Shown piece by piece: positions 15,887-23,082 of a stretch of DNA of 25,771 nt (position 1 is its first letter; every line of letters begins with the position of its first letter). The translations under genes were made by a program, and so were the position numbers. A model generated the notes under the pieces. The model had not been told where the DNA came from, made no database searches, and worked only from the letters and a program-made list of their open reading frames with translations. Source of the DNA: CAZBPZ01 sp964493955 (GTDB taxonomy: Bacteria > Chloroflexota > Dehalococcoidia > Dehalococcoidales > Fen-1064); assembly GCA_964493955.1 (NCBI GenBank), contig CAZBPZ010000019.1, positions 1 through 25,771 on the forward strand. The letters are read 5' to 3'.

Positions 15887-16768
15887 CTACCAGCCTCGTG
15901 GTGCCAGGAGCTCCTCCGGCTTGATTTGCCTGATGTCCAGCCCCGGCATGGCCTCGCCCAGCCCCTTGGATACCTCGGCGATGATGGCCGGGTCCTGGTA
16001 GTGGGTGGTGGCCTTGACGATTGCCCGGGCACGCCGGGCCGGGTCGCTCGATTTGAAGATGCCGGAGCCCACGAAGACACCGTCTGCCCCGAGCTGCATC
16101 ATCAGGGCGGCGTCGGCCGGCGTGGCGATGCCGCCGGCGGCAAAGTTCACCACCGGGAGCCGGCCGGCCTCGTGTACCTGGCGCACCAGTTCAAAGGGGG
16201 CACCGAGCTCCTTGGCCTCGGCCATGAGCTCGTCCTCCGGCATGTTGACGAGCTTGCGGATTTCGTCCTGGACGGTGCGCATGTGGCGTACCGCTTCCAC
16301 GATGTTACCGGTGCCGGCCTCGCCCTTGGTGCGTATCATGGCGGCGCCCTCACCGATGCGCCGCAGGGCCTCACCCAGATTGCGGCAGCCGCAGACGAAG
16401 GGTACCTTGAAGCTGTGCTTCCAGACATGGTGCGACTCGTCGGCCGGGGTCAGCACCTCCGATTCGTCGATGTAGTCAACCCCCAGCGCCTCCAGCACCT
16501 GCGCCTCGACGAAGTGGCCAATGCGGCACTTGGCCATGACAGGGATGCTGACGGCCTTCATGATGGCCTCGATGACGGTGGGGTCGGCCATGCGGGCCAC
16601 ACCGCCGGCGGCCCGGATATCGGCCGGGACCCTCTCCAGCGCCATGACGGCACAGGCCCCGGCGTCCTCGGCTATCTTGGCCTGCTCGGGCGTGACCACG
16701 TCCATGATGACACCACCCTTGAGCATCTGTGCCAGGCCAGTCTTTACTTTCCAGGTCCCGGTCTCCAT
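15887..16768 (-). CDS. pdxS: pyridoxal 5'-phosphate synthase lyase subunit
   Basis: TIM-barrel synthase of 293 residues, the usual family length, that condenses ribose 5-phosphate, glyceraldehyde 3-phosphate and ammonia to PLP. Conserved blocks are GGVIMDVVTPEQAKIAEDAG, ALERVPADIRAAGGVARM, and VMAKCRIGHFVEAQ with the Schiff-base Lys80. GTGNIVEAVRHMR, FAAGGIATPADAALMMQLGA and VGSGIFKS follow. GTGGAGGT precedes the ATG. It is the first gene of the unit pdxS-pdxT-R3H ATPase-membrane protein, driven by the promoter at 16808-16836. Confidence 0.97.
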   Translation of the reverse strand: METGTWKVKTGLAQMLKGGVIMDVVTPEQAKIAEDAGACAVMALERVPADIRAAGGVARMADPTVIEAIMKAVSIPVMAKCRIGHFVEAQVLEALGVDYIDESEVLTPADESHHVWKHSFKVPFVCGCRNLGEALRRIGEGAAMIRTKGEAGTGNIVEAVRHMRTVQDEIRKLVNMPEDELMAEAKELGAPFELVRQVHEAGRLPVVNFAAGGIATPADAALMMQLGADGVFVGSGIFKSSDPARRARAIVKATTHYQDPAIIAEVSKGLGEAMPGLDIRQIKPEELLAPRGW

Positions 16769-16807
16769 TGCTAACCTCCACCGTGGGGCACGCTTGCTCG
16801 CATTGAT

Positions 16808-16836
16808 ATTCTACTACCGTACCTGGCCTCATTCAA
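16808..16836 (-). promoter_or_regulatory. promoter of the pdxST operon
   Basis: On the minus strand TTGAAT (16836-16831) and TAGAAT (16813-16808) are exactly 17 bp apart, leaving a leader of about 33 bases before pdxS. Confidence 0.65.
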
Positions 16837-16877
16837 CTTGCGGGGGCTGGTGATGACGGGCCACCGGACCTCTGGGG

Positions 16878-17600
16878 CTAGCGGAGTGGCCTCCTGGCCG
16901 GCATTCCCGGTCGGCGCGGGTATTTCTCCGGTGTGGGCGAGACCTTTTCAATTACCACCAGGCAGCGGCCGTCTTTCAGCCCCGGCAGGCCAACCGGTAC
17001 GGTAGCCGCGAACCGGCCGCCGAGCAGGCCGGTGGCAGGCCGGGCTGCTTCTACCTCGGCCGGGACATCACCCTTCTTGGGCAGTACCGCCCTGCCCCCG
17101 ACCCGGCAGAAGGGGAGTGTCAGCTCCGCCAGTGCTGCCAGCGGCGCCACCGCCCGCGAGAGAACCAGGTTGAAGGCCTCCCGGTAACCGGGACGGTGTG
17201 CCAACTCTTCGGCCCGGCCGTGGATGATTTCCACGCCGGTCAGGCCGAGCCTGGAGCACAGGTGCTCCAGGAATGCCGTCTTCTTGCCGGTAGCCTCCAG
17301 CAGGGTGAGGTGCAGGCCGGGGAAGGCCAGCTTCAGGGGCAGGCCGGGAAAGCCCGCCCCGCTGCCCACGTCAATCACCCGGTCACCTTCTTCTGGCTGC
17401 CAGGCCAGCACCACTGCCAGGCTGTCCAGGAAGTGGAGCCGCACCACCTCGGCCTCGCCGGTGATGGCCGTCAGGTTGCCCCGCCGGTTCCAGTCGGCCA
17501 GCTCGGCCCGGTACGTCTCGAAGCGCTGCAGCTGCTCGGCGGAGAGGCTGATGCCGAGCTGCTCCGCCCCGCTCCGCAGTATTTCCCGGCCGGTGCTCAT
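16878..17600 (-). CDS. rsmG: 16S rRNA (guanine-N7) methyltransferase RsmG
   Basis: Methylates G527 of 16S rRNA (E. coli numbering). The protein has 240 residues. The N-terminal helical part holds YRAELADWNRRGNLTAIT and the HFLDSL motif. The SAM site is DRVIDVGSGAGFPGLPLKL (about 73-91), followed by LLEATGKKTAFLEHL and LSRAVAPL, all standard RsmG blocks. The start is ATG 17600: it has no ribosome-binding site but lies about four bases after the expected start of a transcript from the TATAAT at 17611-17616. Longer in-frame starts would run through that promoter. Confidence 0.95.
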   Translation of the reverse strand: MSTGREILRSGAEQLGISLSAEQLQRFETYRAELADWNRRGNLTAITGEAEVVRLHFLDSLAVVLAWQPEEGDRVIDVGSGAGFPGLPLKLAFPGLHLTLLEATGKKTAFLEHLCSRLGLTGVEIIHGRAEELAHRPGYREAFNLVLSRAVAPLAALAELTLPFCRVGGRAVLPKKGDVPAEVEAARPATGLLGGRFAATVPVGLPGLKDGRCLVVIEKVSPTPEKYPRRPGMPARRPLR

Positions 17601-17610
17601 CGCGGGCTGA

Positions 17611-17616
17611 ATTATA
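17611..17616 (-). promoter_or_regulatory. -10 element of rsmG
   Basis: TATAAT on the minus strand, 10 bp upstream of the rsmG ATG, implies a leaderless or nearly leaderless mRNA. The -35 region (AGATGT at 17 bp) is weak. Confidence 0.45.
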
Positions 17617-17628
17617 TCACGGCCGGAG

Positions 17629-17657
17629 TTTTCACATCTTACGGGGGGTGCTATGAT
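17629..17657 (+). promoter_or_regulatory. promoter of the first crotonase gene
   Basis: TATGAT (17652-17657) with TTTTCA (17629-17634) 17 bp upstream. It is divergent from the rsmG promoter. Confidence 0.4.
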
Positions 17658-17688
17658 GTGGTAGCCCAAGGACGCGGAGGAAGGATAT

Positions 17689-18465
17689 ATGGCCTACCGT
17701 TTCATCACCTACGAGAAGAAGGACCGCATTGCCTACGTCACCATCAACCGGCCGGAGGTACTGAACGCCCTGCACGCCCCGGGACACTGCGAGATGTACG
17801 AGGCCTTCTGTGACTTCCGGGACGACCCCGAGTGCTGGGTGGCGATACTGACGGGCGCGGGTGACCGTGCTTTCTGCGCCGGTAACGACCTCAAGTACCA
17901 GGCGGCCGGCTTCCCCGAGGGGCGCAAGATACCGCCCGGCGGCTTCGGCGGGATTACGGCTGACTTCGAATGTTACAAGCCTATCATCGGGGCTGTTAAC
18001 GGCTATGCCCTGGGGGGCGGGCTGGAGATTGCCCTGGCCTGTGATATCCTGGTAGCCGCCGAGCACGCCCGCTTCGGTCTGCCGGAGCCGCACGTTGGCC
18101 TGAACGCCTCAACCGCCCTGCGCCGCCTCCCCCGGCAGGTTCCCCTCAAGCTGGCGATGGGCCTCATCCTGACGGGCCGCCATATCACCGCCCAGGAGGC
18201 CTACCGCATTGGCCTGGTGAACGAGGTGGTGCCGCTGGCCGACCTGATGGACTGTGCCCGGCGCTGGGCGGCCGAGATACTGCGCGGGGCGCCGCTTTCC
18301 GTCCGCTCCAGCAAGGAGGCTGCCCTGAAGGGGCTGGACGTCTCGCTGCGGGAAGCCCTCATGACGGACTATCCCCTCTCCAAGGCTATGCGTGAGTCCG
18401 AGGACTTCATTGAGGGGCCGAAGGCCTTCGCCGAGAAACGGCCGCCGAACTGGAAGGGACGCTAG
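17689..18465 (+). CDS. enoyl-CoA hydratase/crotonase
   Basis: The protein has 258 residues. The oxyanion-hole segments are FCAGNDLK (62-69) and NGYALGGG (104-111). Both catalytic glutamates of classical hydratases are present: Glu113 in GGGLE and Glu133 in GLPEPHVG, 20 residues apart as in rat mitochondrial hydratase. It most likely hydrates a 2-enoyl-CoA in a fatty-acid or aromatic-acid pathway; the acyl substrate cannot be read from sequence. GGAGGAAGG precedes the ATG. Its stop codon overlaps that of the convergent amidohydrolase gene in the sequence CTAG. Confidence 0.93.
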   Translation: MAYRFITYEKKDRIAYVTINRPEVLNALHAPGHCEMYEAFCDFRDDPECWVAILTGAGDRAFCAGNDLKYQAAGFPEGRKIPPGGFGGITADFECYKPIIGAVNGYALGGGLEIALACDILVAAEHARFGLPEPHVGLNASTALRRLPRQVPLKLAMGLILTGRHITAQEAYRIGLVNEVVPLADLMDCARRWAAEILRGAPLSVRSSKEAALKGLDVSLREALMTDYPLSKAMRESEDFIEGPKAFAEKRPPNWKGR

Positions 18466-19304
18466 TCCGGCGCCGGCTTCACGAGGTCTCCGTAAAGCTC
18501 GGGGCGGCGGTCACGGATGAAGTCCACCTCGAACTCGCCCGGCCGGATGACGATGTGCTTCTGGCGGGCTTCGGCCAGGTCAACCTCGGCGTAGAGGACT
18601 TCCTCACGGTCGCCGCTGCCTTCAGCCAGGGTATCGCCCCAGGCGTTAGCAATCTTGCTGTGCCCGTAGAACGTAACACCCCGCTCCAGCCCCACCCGGT
18701 CCACGGCGATAACGTGTACCTTGTTCTCGAAGGCGCGGGTGTTTATGACGTAGCGCGGGATGTGGCCGCGGCCGGGTGGCCAGTTGGTGGGCAGGGCCAG
18801 GATTTCCGCCCCCTTGAGGGCCATGATGCGCGGGGCCTCCGGGAAATTGCAGTCGTAGCAGATGTGCAGGCCGATACGGCCCACCGGGGTATCGTACACC
18901 CCGAAGCCGAGGTCACCGGGGTCGAGGAAGCGGTCAACCCCCAGGCAGGGCAGGTGGTTCTTGCGGTAGTGCCCGGCCACTCCGTCCGGCCCCACCAGCA
19001 CGGCGGTGTTGTAGCAGCGGTCGCCGGCCACCTCCAGCAGCCCGAAGACCACCCACACGCCCAGCTCCTTGCAGAGGGCGGTGATGCGGCCGGTAGCGGG
19101 GCCGGGCACCGTCTCCATGCAGGGCTCTGCCTCCGCCCGGCTATTGAAGACGTAGCCAGTCAGGGCACACTCCGGGAAGACGACCAGGCGGGCACCGGCG
19201 GCGGCCGCCTGGCGGGTGCGGGCCTCAATCTGCTGCAGGTTGTGTTCAACCTCGGTCAGCTTCGGGTCCATCTGGACGCCGGCAATCTTCACAATATCCT
19301 TCAT
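18462..19304 (-). CDS. carbon-nitrogen hydrolase (nitrilase superfamily)
   Basis: The protein has 280 residues. The Glu-Lys-Cys triad is visible: Glu45 in VFPECALTGY, Lys115 in HYRKNHLP and Cys149 in HICYDCNFPE. The last motif points to an amidase or carbamoylase branch rather than a true nitrile hydrolase. The start is ATG 19304 with GGGAG about eight bases upstream. It is flanked by two crotonase genes and shares a divergent promoter region with the second, which suggests a common catabolic setting. The substrate is not known. Confidence 0.93.
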   Translation of the reverse strand: MKDIVKIAGVQMDPKLTEVEHNLQQIEARTRQAAAAGARLVVFPECALTGYVFNSRAEAEPCMETVPGPATGRITALCKELGVWVVFGLLEVAGDRCYNTAVLVGPDGVAGHYRKNHLPCLGVDRFLDPGDLGFGVYDTPVGRIGLHICYDCNFPEAPRIMALKGAEILALPTNWPPGRGHIPRYVINTRAFENKVHVIAVDRVGLERGVTFYGHSKIANAWGDTLAEGSGDREEVLYAEVDLAEARQKHIVIRPGEFEVDFIRDRRPELYGDLVKPAPD

Positions 19305-19338
19305 GCCGTCACTCCCGGGAGGGGCTTTTCAAGAGCAC

Positions 19339-19368
19339 ACTCTAGGGGCGGCGCGTAGCGCCTGTCAA
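19339..19368 (-). promoter_or_regulatory. promoter of the amidohydrolase gene with inverted repeat in spacer
   Basis: On the minus strand TTGACA (19368-19363) and TAGAGT (19344-19339) are 18 bp apart. The spacer holds GGCGC-GTA-GCGCC (19350-19362), a perfect inverted repeat that could be an operator. Confidence 0.55.
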
Positions 19369-19377
19369 ATCACCGCC

Positions 19378-19406
19378 TTGACAGTGGTTCTATCGCCGCC
19401 TAGTAT
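19378..19406 (+). promoter_or_regulatory. promoter of the second crotonase gene
   Basis: TTGACA (19378-19383) and TAGTAT (19401-19406) are 17 bp apart. Its -35 hexamer is back to back with that of the divergent amidohydrolase promoter, nine bases away. Confidence 0.65.
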
Positions 19407-19435
19407 GACCGCACGGAACGCGGGAGGGCTGAGTT

Positions 19436-20227
19436 GTGGAATACAGGGACATCATCTACGAGGTATCAGACTACATTGGTATCATCACGCTGAACCGGCC
19501 GGAAAGCCTGAACGCCTTCACCGACCGCATGCTGGCGGAGTGGGCGAATGCCATTGAGAGTGCCAAGACAGATAAGGCGGTGCGGGTGCTGGTGGTGACG
19601 GGGGCGGGGCGGGGCTTCTGCTCCGGGATGGACGTGAAGGCGGCCGCCCGGGGTGGCCGGGCGCAGGCGCTCTACCAGCGCCGCAATTTCATGCGGCTCG
19701 GCGTGCACCGTATACCGCGGGCACTGGAGACGCTGGACAAGCCCTACATTGCCGCCATCAACGGCCCGGCGGCCGGGGCGGGGATGGATATGGCCAGCAT
19801 GGCTGATATCCGCATCATGTCAGACCGGGCGCGGGTCGGCATGACCTATATCCGGATGGGGCTGCTGCCGGGCGATGCCGGCTGCTATTTCCTGCCGCGG
19901 ATTGTGGGCATTGCCAGGGCGCTGGAACTCATATGGTCCGGCCGGATGATTGATGCCGAGGAGGCGCTGCGCATCGGCTACGTTAGCAAGGTGGTACCGC
20001 ACGACGAGCTGATGCCGGCCACGCTCGAGTTCTGCCGGCAGTTCACCCAGGCCCCGGTGGCCACCCAGTACGCCAAGCGGCTGCTCTGGCGCGGGATTGA
20101 CATGTTCCGCAACATCAACCTGGAGATGGCCGAGATGGCGATGCTCATCAACTCCACCTCGCCGGACACCCGGGAAGGCCCGAGGGCATGGGTGGAGAAA
20201 CGGGAGCCGCAATGGACGGGAGACTGA
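19436..20227 (+). CDS. crotonase-family enzyme lacking the hydratase glutamates
   Basis: The protein has 263 residues with a clear crotonase fold: FCSGMDVK (61-68) and INGPAAGAG form the oxyanion hole. The two hydratase glutamates are replaced by Asp118 (GAGMD) and Tyr138 (MTYIRMG). Asp147 in LLPGDAG sits near the position of the catalytic Asp of PaaG-like isomerases (LVPDAG), with one residue inserted. I therefore expect an isomerase or another crotonase reaction rather than simple hydration. The GTG start has GGGAGGG seven bases upstream. It is transcribed divergently from the amidohydrolase and ends 78 bp before the TPP riboswitch. Confidence 0.9.
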   Translation: MEYRDIIYEVSDYIGIITLNRPESLNAFTDRMLAEWANAIESAKTDKAVRVLVVTGAGRGFCSGMDVKAAARGGRAQALYQRRNFMRLGVHRIPRALETLDKPYIAAINGPAAGAGMDMASMADIRIMSDRARVGMTYIRMGLLPGDAGCYFLPRIVGIARALELIWSGRMIDAEEALRIGYVSKVVPHDELMPATLEFCRQFTQAPVATQYAKRLLWRGIDMFRNINLEMAEMAMLINSTSPDTREGPRAWVEKREPQWTGD

Positions 20228-20253
20228 TGGGCAGGCCAGCCAGCCGCCCCGGT

Positions 20254-20283
20254 TTGCAGCTTCGGCCCGGCCTGTGCTATCGT
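20254..20283 (+). promoter_or_regulatory. possible promoter of the thiC riboswitch transcript
   Basis: TTGCAG (20254-20259) and TATCGT (20278-20283) are 18 bp apart; a TG one base before the -10 makes it an extended type. It lies just upstream of the aptamer. Confidence 0.4.
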
Positions 20284-20305
20284 TGAGTTGAGAAAAACAG
20301 AAAAG

Positions 20306-20387
20306 ACCGCTGGGGGTGCCCACCGGCTGAGAGGCTCAGGCCAACCCTTCGAACCTGCTCCCGGTAATGCGTGCGGAGGGAAGCGGT
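20306..20387 (+). ncRNA. TPP riboswitch aptamer (THI element)
   Basis: The conserved THI-box blocks are all present: GGGGTGCC (20313-20320), CTGAGA (20327-20332), ACCCTTCGAACCTG, GGTAATGC and GGAGGGAAGC. P1 is closed by ACCGCT (20306-20311) and AGCGGT (20382-20387). It binds thiamine pyrophosphate and controls thiC, 68 bases downstream. Confidence 0.95.
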
Positions 20388-20398
20388 TAGACCAGAGG

Positions 20399-20441
20399 CC
20401 AGGGGACTGTTGTCACGGAGTGGCACCCTGGGCTTTCTTTT
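20399..20441 (+). terminator. riboswitch-controlled intrinsic terminator
   Basis: CCAGGG (20399-20404) pairs with CCCTGG (20426-20431). An upper stem TGTCAC/GTGGCA with loop GGA is stacked above a six-base bulge. TTTCTTTTCT follows from 20434. It sits between the aptamer and the thiC ribosome-binding site, so thiC is probably controlled by transcription termination. Confidence 0.7.
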
Positions 20442-20455
20442 CTACGGAGGGGAAA

Positions 20456-21751
20456 GTGACTCAGCTTGAGATGGCCCGCAAGGGCACGGTTACACCCGAG
20501 ATGCAGGCGGTGGCCATCTGCGAGGGGCTGGAGGTTGACCATATCCTGCAGGGGCTGGCCGAAGGGAGTATCGTTATCTCGGCCAACCGCCGCCACGCCA
20601 GCCTCGTCCCCTGCGGCATCGGCAAAGGGCTCCGTACCAAGGTCAATGCCAACATCGGCTCGTCGTCCGATTTTCCGGACCCGGCGGCCGAGCTTGAGAA
20701 GCTGCGGGTGGCGGTTGAGAGCGGGGCGGACACCGTGATGGACCTCTCCACCGGGGGCGACATCACGGCCATCCGGCGGGCTGTCCTGGCAGCCAGCACC
20801 GTGCCGGTGGGCACGGTGCCCATCTACCAGGCGGCAATCCGCGCCATCGAGCAGCGCGGCGCCATCGTCAACATGACGGCCGACGATATCTTCGCTACCA
20901 TGGAGGAGCACATGAGGGACGGGGTTGACTTTGTTACCGTCCACTGCGGTCTGACGCAGGCCGCAGTGGACCGCCTGCGCCAGCAGACCCGCGTGGCCGA
21001 CATCGTCTCCCGCGGCGGGGCTTTCCTGGTGGGCTGGATGCTGCGCCACGGCCGGGAAAACCCGCTCTACGAGCAGTACGACCGGCTGCTGGAGCTGGCC
21101 CGCGAGTACGACGTGACACTGAGCCTGGGCGACGGTATGCGGCCCGGCTGCATTGCCGATGCCACCGACCGGGCCCAGGTGGAGGAGTTGCTTGTCATCG
21201 GCGAGCTGGTGCAGCGTGCCTGGGATGCCGGGGTGCAGGTGATGGTGGAAGGTCCTGGCCATGTCCCCCTGCACCAGATAGAGGCCAACGTCCGGCTGGA
21301 GAAGGCGGTCTGCCAGGGGGCCCCGTTCTACGTGCTGGGACCGCTGGTGACCGACGTAGCCGCCGGCTATGACCACATCACCTCTGCCATCGGCGGGGCG
21401 GTGGCGGCCGCCGCCGGGGCCGATTTCCTCTGTTACGTGACGCCGACCGAGCACCTGGGCCTGCCCGGCCCGGATGACGTGCGCGAGGGCGTTATCGCCG
21501 CCCGCATCGCCGCCCACGCCGCCGATATTGCTAAGGGTGTCCGGGGGGCGGCCGAGTGGGACCGGCAGATGTCACAGGCGCGCAAGCGGCTCGACTGGGC
21601 CGAGCAGGAGAGGCTCTCGCTGCGGCCAGAGGTATCGCGCCGGGTCCACCAGCAGCGCGCTACCGGTGGCGAGGCCTGCAGCATGTGCGGGGCCTACTGC
21701 GCCATGCGGCTGGTTGAAGAGGCACTGGGCATCTCGGCCGAGCGCTGCTAG
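20456..21751 (+). CDS. thiC: phosphomethylpyrimidine synthase ThiC, short type
   Basis: Radical SAM enzyme that rearranges 5-aminoimidazole ribotide to HMP-P in thiamine synthesis. The protein has 431 residues, the short form without the N-terminal domain of the roughly 600-residue enterobacterial enzymes. Blocks seen are NRRHASLVPCGIG, TKVNANIGSSSD, VMDLSTGGDI, TVHCGLTQAAVDRL, SRGGAFLVGWM, SLGDGMRPGC and EGPGHVPLHQIEANV. The cluster motif near the C-terminus is Cys408-x2-Cys411-x3-Cys415. The start is GTG 20456 after GGAGGGG; the open frame continues upstream through the riboswitch, but that part is untranslated leader. Confidence 0.96.
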   Translation: MTQLEMARKGTVTPEMQAVAICEGLEVDHILQGLAEGSIVISANRRHASLVPCGIGKGLRTKVNANIGSSSDFPDPAAELEKLRVAVESGADTVMDLSTGGDITAIRRAVLAASTVPVGTVPIYQAAIRAIEQRGAIVNMTADDIFATMEEHMRDGVDFVTVHCGLTQAAVDRLRQQTRVADIVSRGGAFLVGWMLRHGRENPLYEQYDRLLELAREYDVTLSLGDGMRPGCIADATDRAQVEELLVIGELVQRAWDAGVQVMVEGPGHVPLHQIEANVRLEKAVCQGAPFYVLGPLVTDVAAGYDHITSAIGGAVAAAAGADFLCYVTPTEHLGLPGPDDVREGVIAARIAAHAADIAKGVRGAAEWDRQMSQARKRLDWAEQERLSLRPEVSRRVHQQRATGGEACSMCGAYCAMRLVEEALGISAERC

Positions 21752-21752
21752 T

Positions 21753-21767
21753 GCGCCAGGCTGGCGC
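21753..21767 (+). terminator. stem-loop after thiC
   Basis: GCGCCA (21753-21758) and TGGCGC (21762-21767) form a perfect 6-bp stem with a 3-base loop right after the stop codon. Only GCGTTTGG follows, so termination may be weak. Confidence 0.45.
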
Positions 21768-21827
21768 GGCGTTTGGTCAGATACCGGCAGCCGTGGTAAG
21801 CTGATACCCGTAGCGCAACGATGGACC

Positions 21828-23030
21828 ATGGCTGACCTCTACGATGTGGCCGTAATCGGGGCCGGGCCGGTCGGCAGCCACCTGGCTGCCCGGCTGGCGA
21901 CCCGGCGGCATCACGTTGTGGTACTGGAGCGTAACCGCTCCCTCACCGCTCCCGTTGTCTGCACCGGCATCGTCGGGCGGGAGTGCCTGGCGGCCTATTC
22001 CTTTGACGAGCACCTCGTCTCCCGCTGGGCCTACGGTGCCCGGCTGTTCTCACCTTCGGGCCGGGAGCTCCGTTTCAAGCGGCGCTCGCCGCAGGCGGCC
22101 ATCATTGACCGGCCCGGTCTCAACGTCTCGCTGGCGGCCCGCGCCCAGGGGCGGGGGGCAACCTTCCTGCTCGGCACGCGGGTTGAGGGGGTTACGGTTG
22201 AAGGCGATGCGGTCACTGTTGTGGCGGTGCGGGATGGTGAAGATGTTTCCCTGCGCAGCCGGGCCGTGGTGCTGGCCAGCGGCCTCAACCCGGGGCTGAC
22301 ACAGGGCCTGGGCCTGGGCCGGATTACGGACGTGGCCACCGGGGCACAGGTGGAGGTACCGGCCCCGGGACTGGAGGAGGTTGAGGTCTACACCGGCCAG
22401 CAGGTGGCCCCCGGCTTCTTCGGCTGGCTGGTGCCCACCACCCCGGGCCTGGCACTGGCAGGCCTGATTACCCGCCGGGACGCCGCCGCGGCACTGCAAC
22501 GCCTCCTTCAGTCATTGCAGGCCGCCGGCAGGATAGGCCGTCCTGAGTCTGAACCGCAGCTACGCCCCATGCCCTTCCGGCCGCTGGCACGTACGTTTGC
22601 TTCGCGCGTCCTGGTGGTGGGGGCGGCCGCCGGGCAGGTGAAGCCGACCAGCGGCGGCGGCATCTACTACGGGTTGCTCTGTGCCGATATTGCCGCCGAG
22701 CACCTGTCGCAGGCGCTGGCAGAAGACGACCTTTCCGCCAGGCGGCTTGCTGCCTACCAGCAGCGCTGGCGGCAGAAGGTGGGGCGTGAGATTGTCCTTG
22801 GCCACCTGGCACGGCGGATTTACCAGAGGCTCACCGACGAGCAGCTGGAACAGCTCTTTGACATTGCTGCCTCGGAGGGCCTGCTCGATGCACTGGCAGA
22901 GGCCGAGGACCTGTCTTTCGACTGGCACGGTGCCGTCATCCGGCGGCTGCTCTCACACCGGGCGGTGCTGCGGGCGCTGGCGGTGGTGGGGCTGCCAGGC
23001 GGCTTCTGGCGGAAGTTCGGGTCGCTGTGA
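21828..23030 (+). CDS. geranylgeranyl-reductase-family FAD oxidoreductase
   Basis: Flavoprotein of 400 residues. The FAD motif is VAVIGAGPVGSHLAARLA (GxGxxG at 11-16), followed by VVVLER. Later motifs are AAIIDRPGLNVSLAARA, PGFFGWLVPTTPGLALAGL (the family's ligand-side P-x-W segment) and VVGAAAGQVKPTSGGGIYYGLLCA (second FAD contact). This is the pattern of geranylgeranyl/digeranylgeranyl-glycerolipid reductases and related tetrapyrrole or lipid enzymes; which isoprenoid is reduced is not clear. The start is ATG 21828, where homology begins; no good ribosome-binding site is seen, and an overlapping ATG at 21821 is out of frame. Confidence 0.88.
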   Translation: MADLYDVAVIGAGPVGSHLAARLATRRHHVVVLERNRSLTAPVVCTGIVGRECLAAYSFDEHLVSRWAYGARLFSPSGRELRFKRRSPQAAIIDRPGLNVSLAARAQGRGATFLLGTRVEGVTVEGDAVTVVAVRDGEDVSLRSRAVVLASGLNPGLTQGLGLGRITDVATGAQVEVPAPGLEEVEVYTGQQVAPGFFGWLVPTTPGLALAGLITRRDAAAALQRLLQSLQAAGRIGRPESEPQLRPMPFRPLARTFASRVLVVGAAAGQVKPTSGGGIYYGLLCADIAAEHLSQALAEDDLSARRLAAYQQRWRQKVGREIVLGHLARRIYQRLTDEQLEQLFDIAASEGLLDALAEAEDLSFDWHGAVIRRLLSHRAVLRALAVVGLPGGFWRKFGSL

Positions 23031-23082
23031 GGGGCGGCCGGCGGCAGGTGTATTACTTTACTACCAGGGCGAGGAGGTAAAC

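Noticed and set aside
20288..20455. N-terminal extension of thiC
   Set aside because: The frame is open, but the bases form the TPP aptamer and terminator. The strong ribosome site and family start are at 20456.
20387..21517. 376-codon open frame antisense to thiC
   Set aside because: Shadow frame over a fully conserved gene, with no motif or ribosome site.
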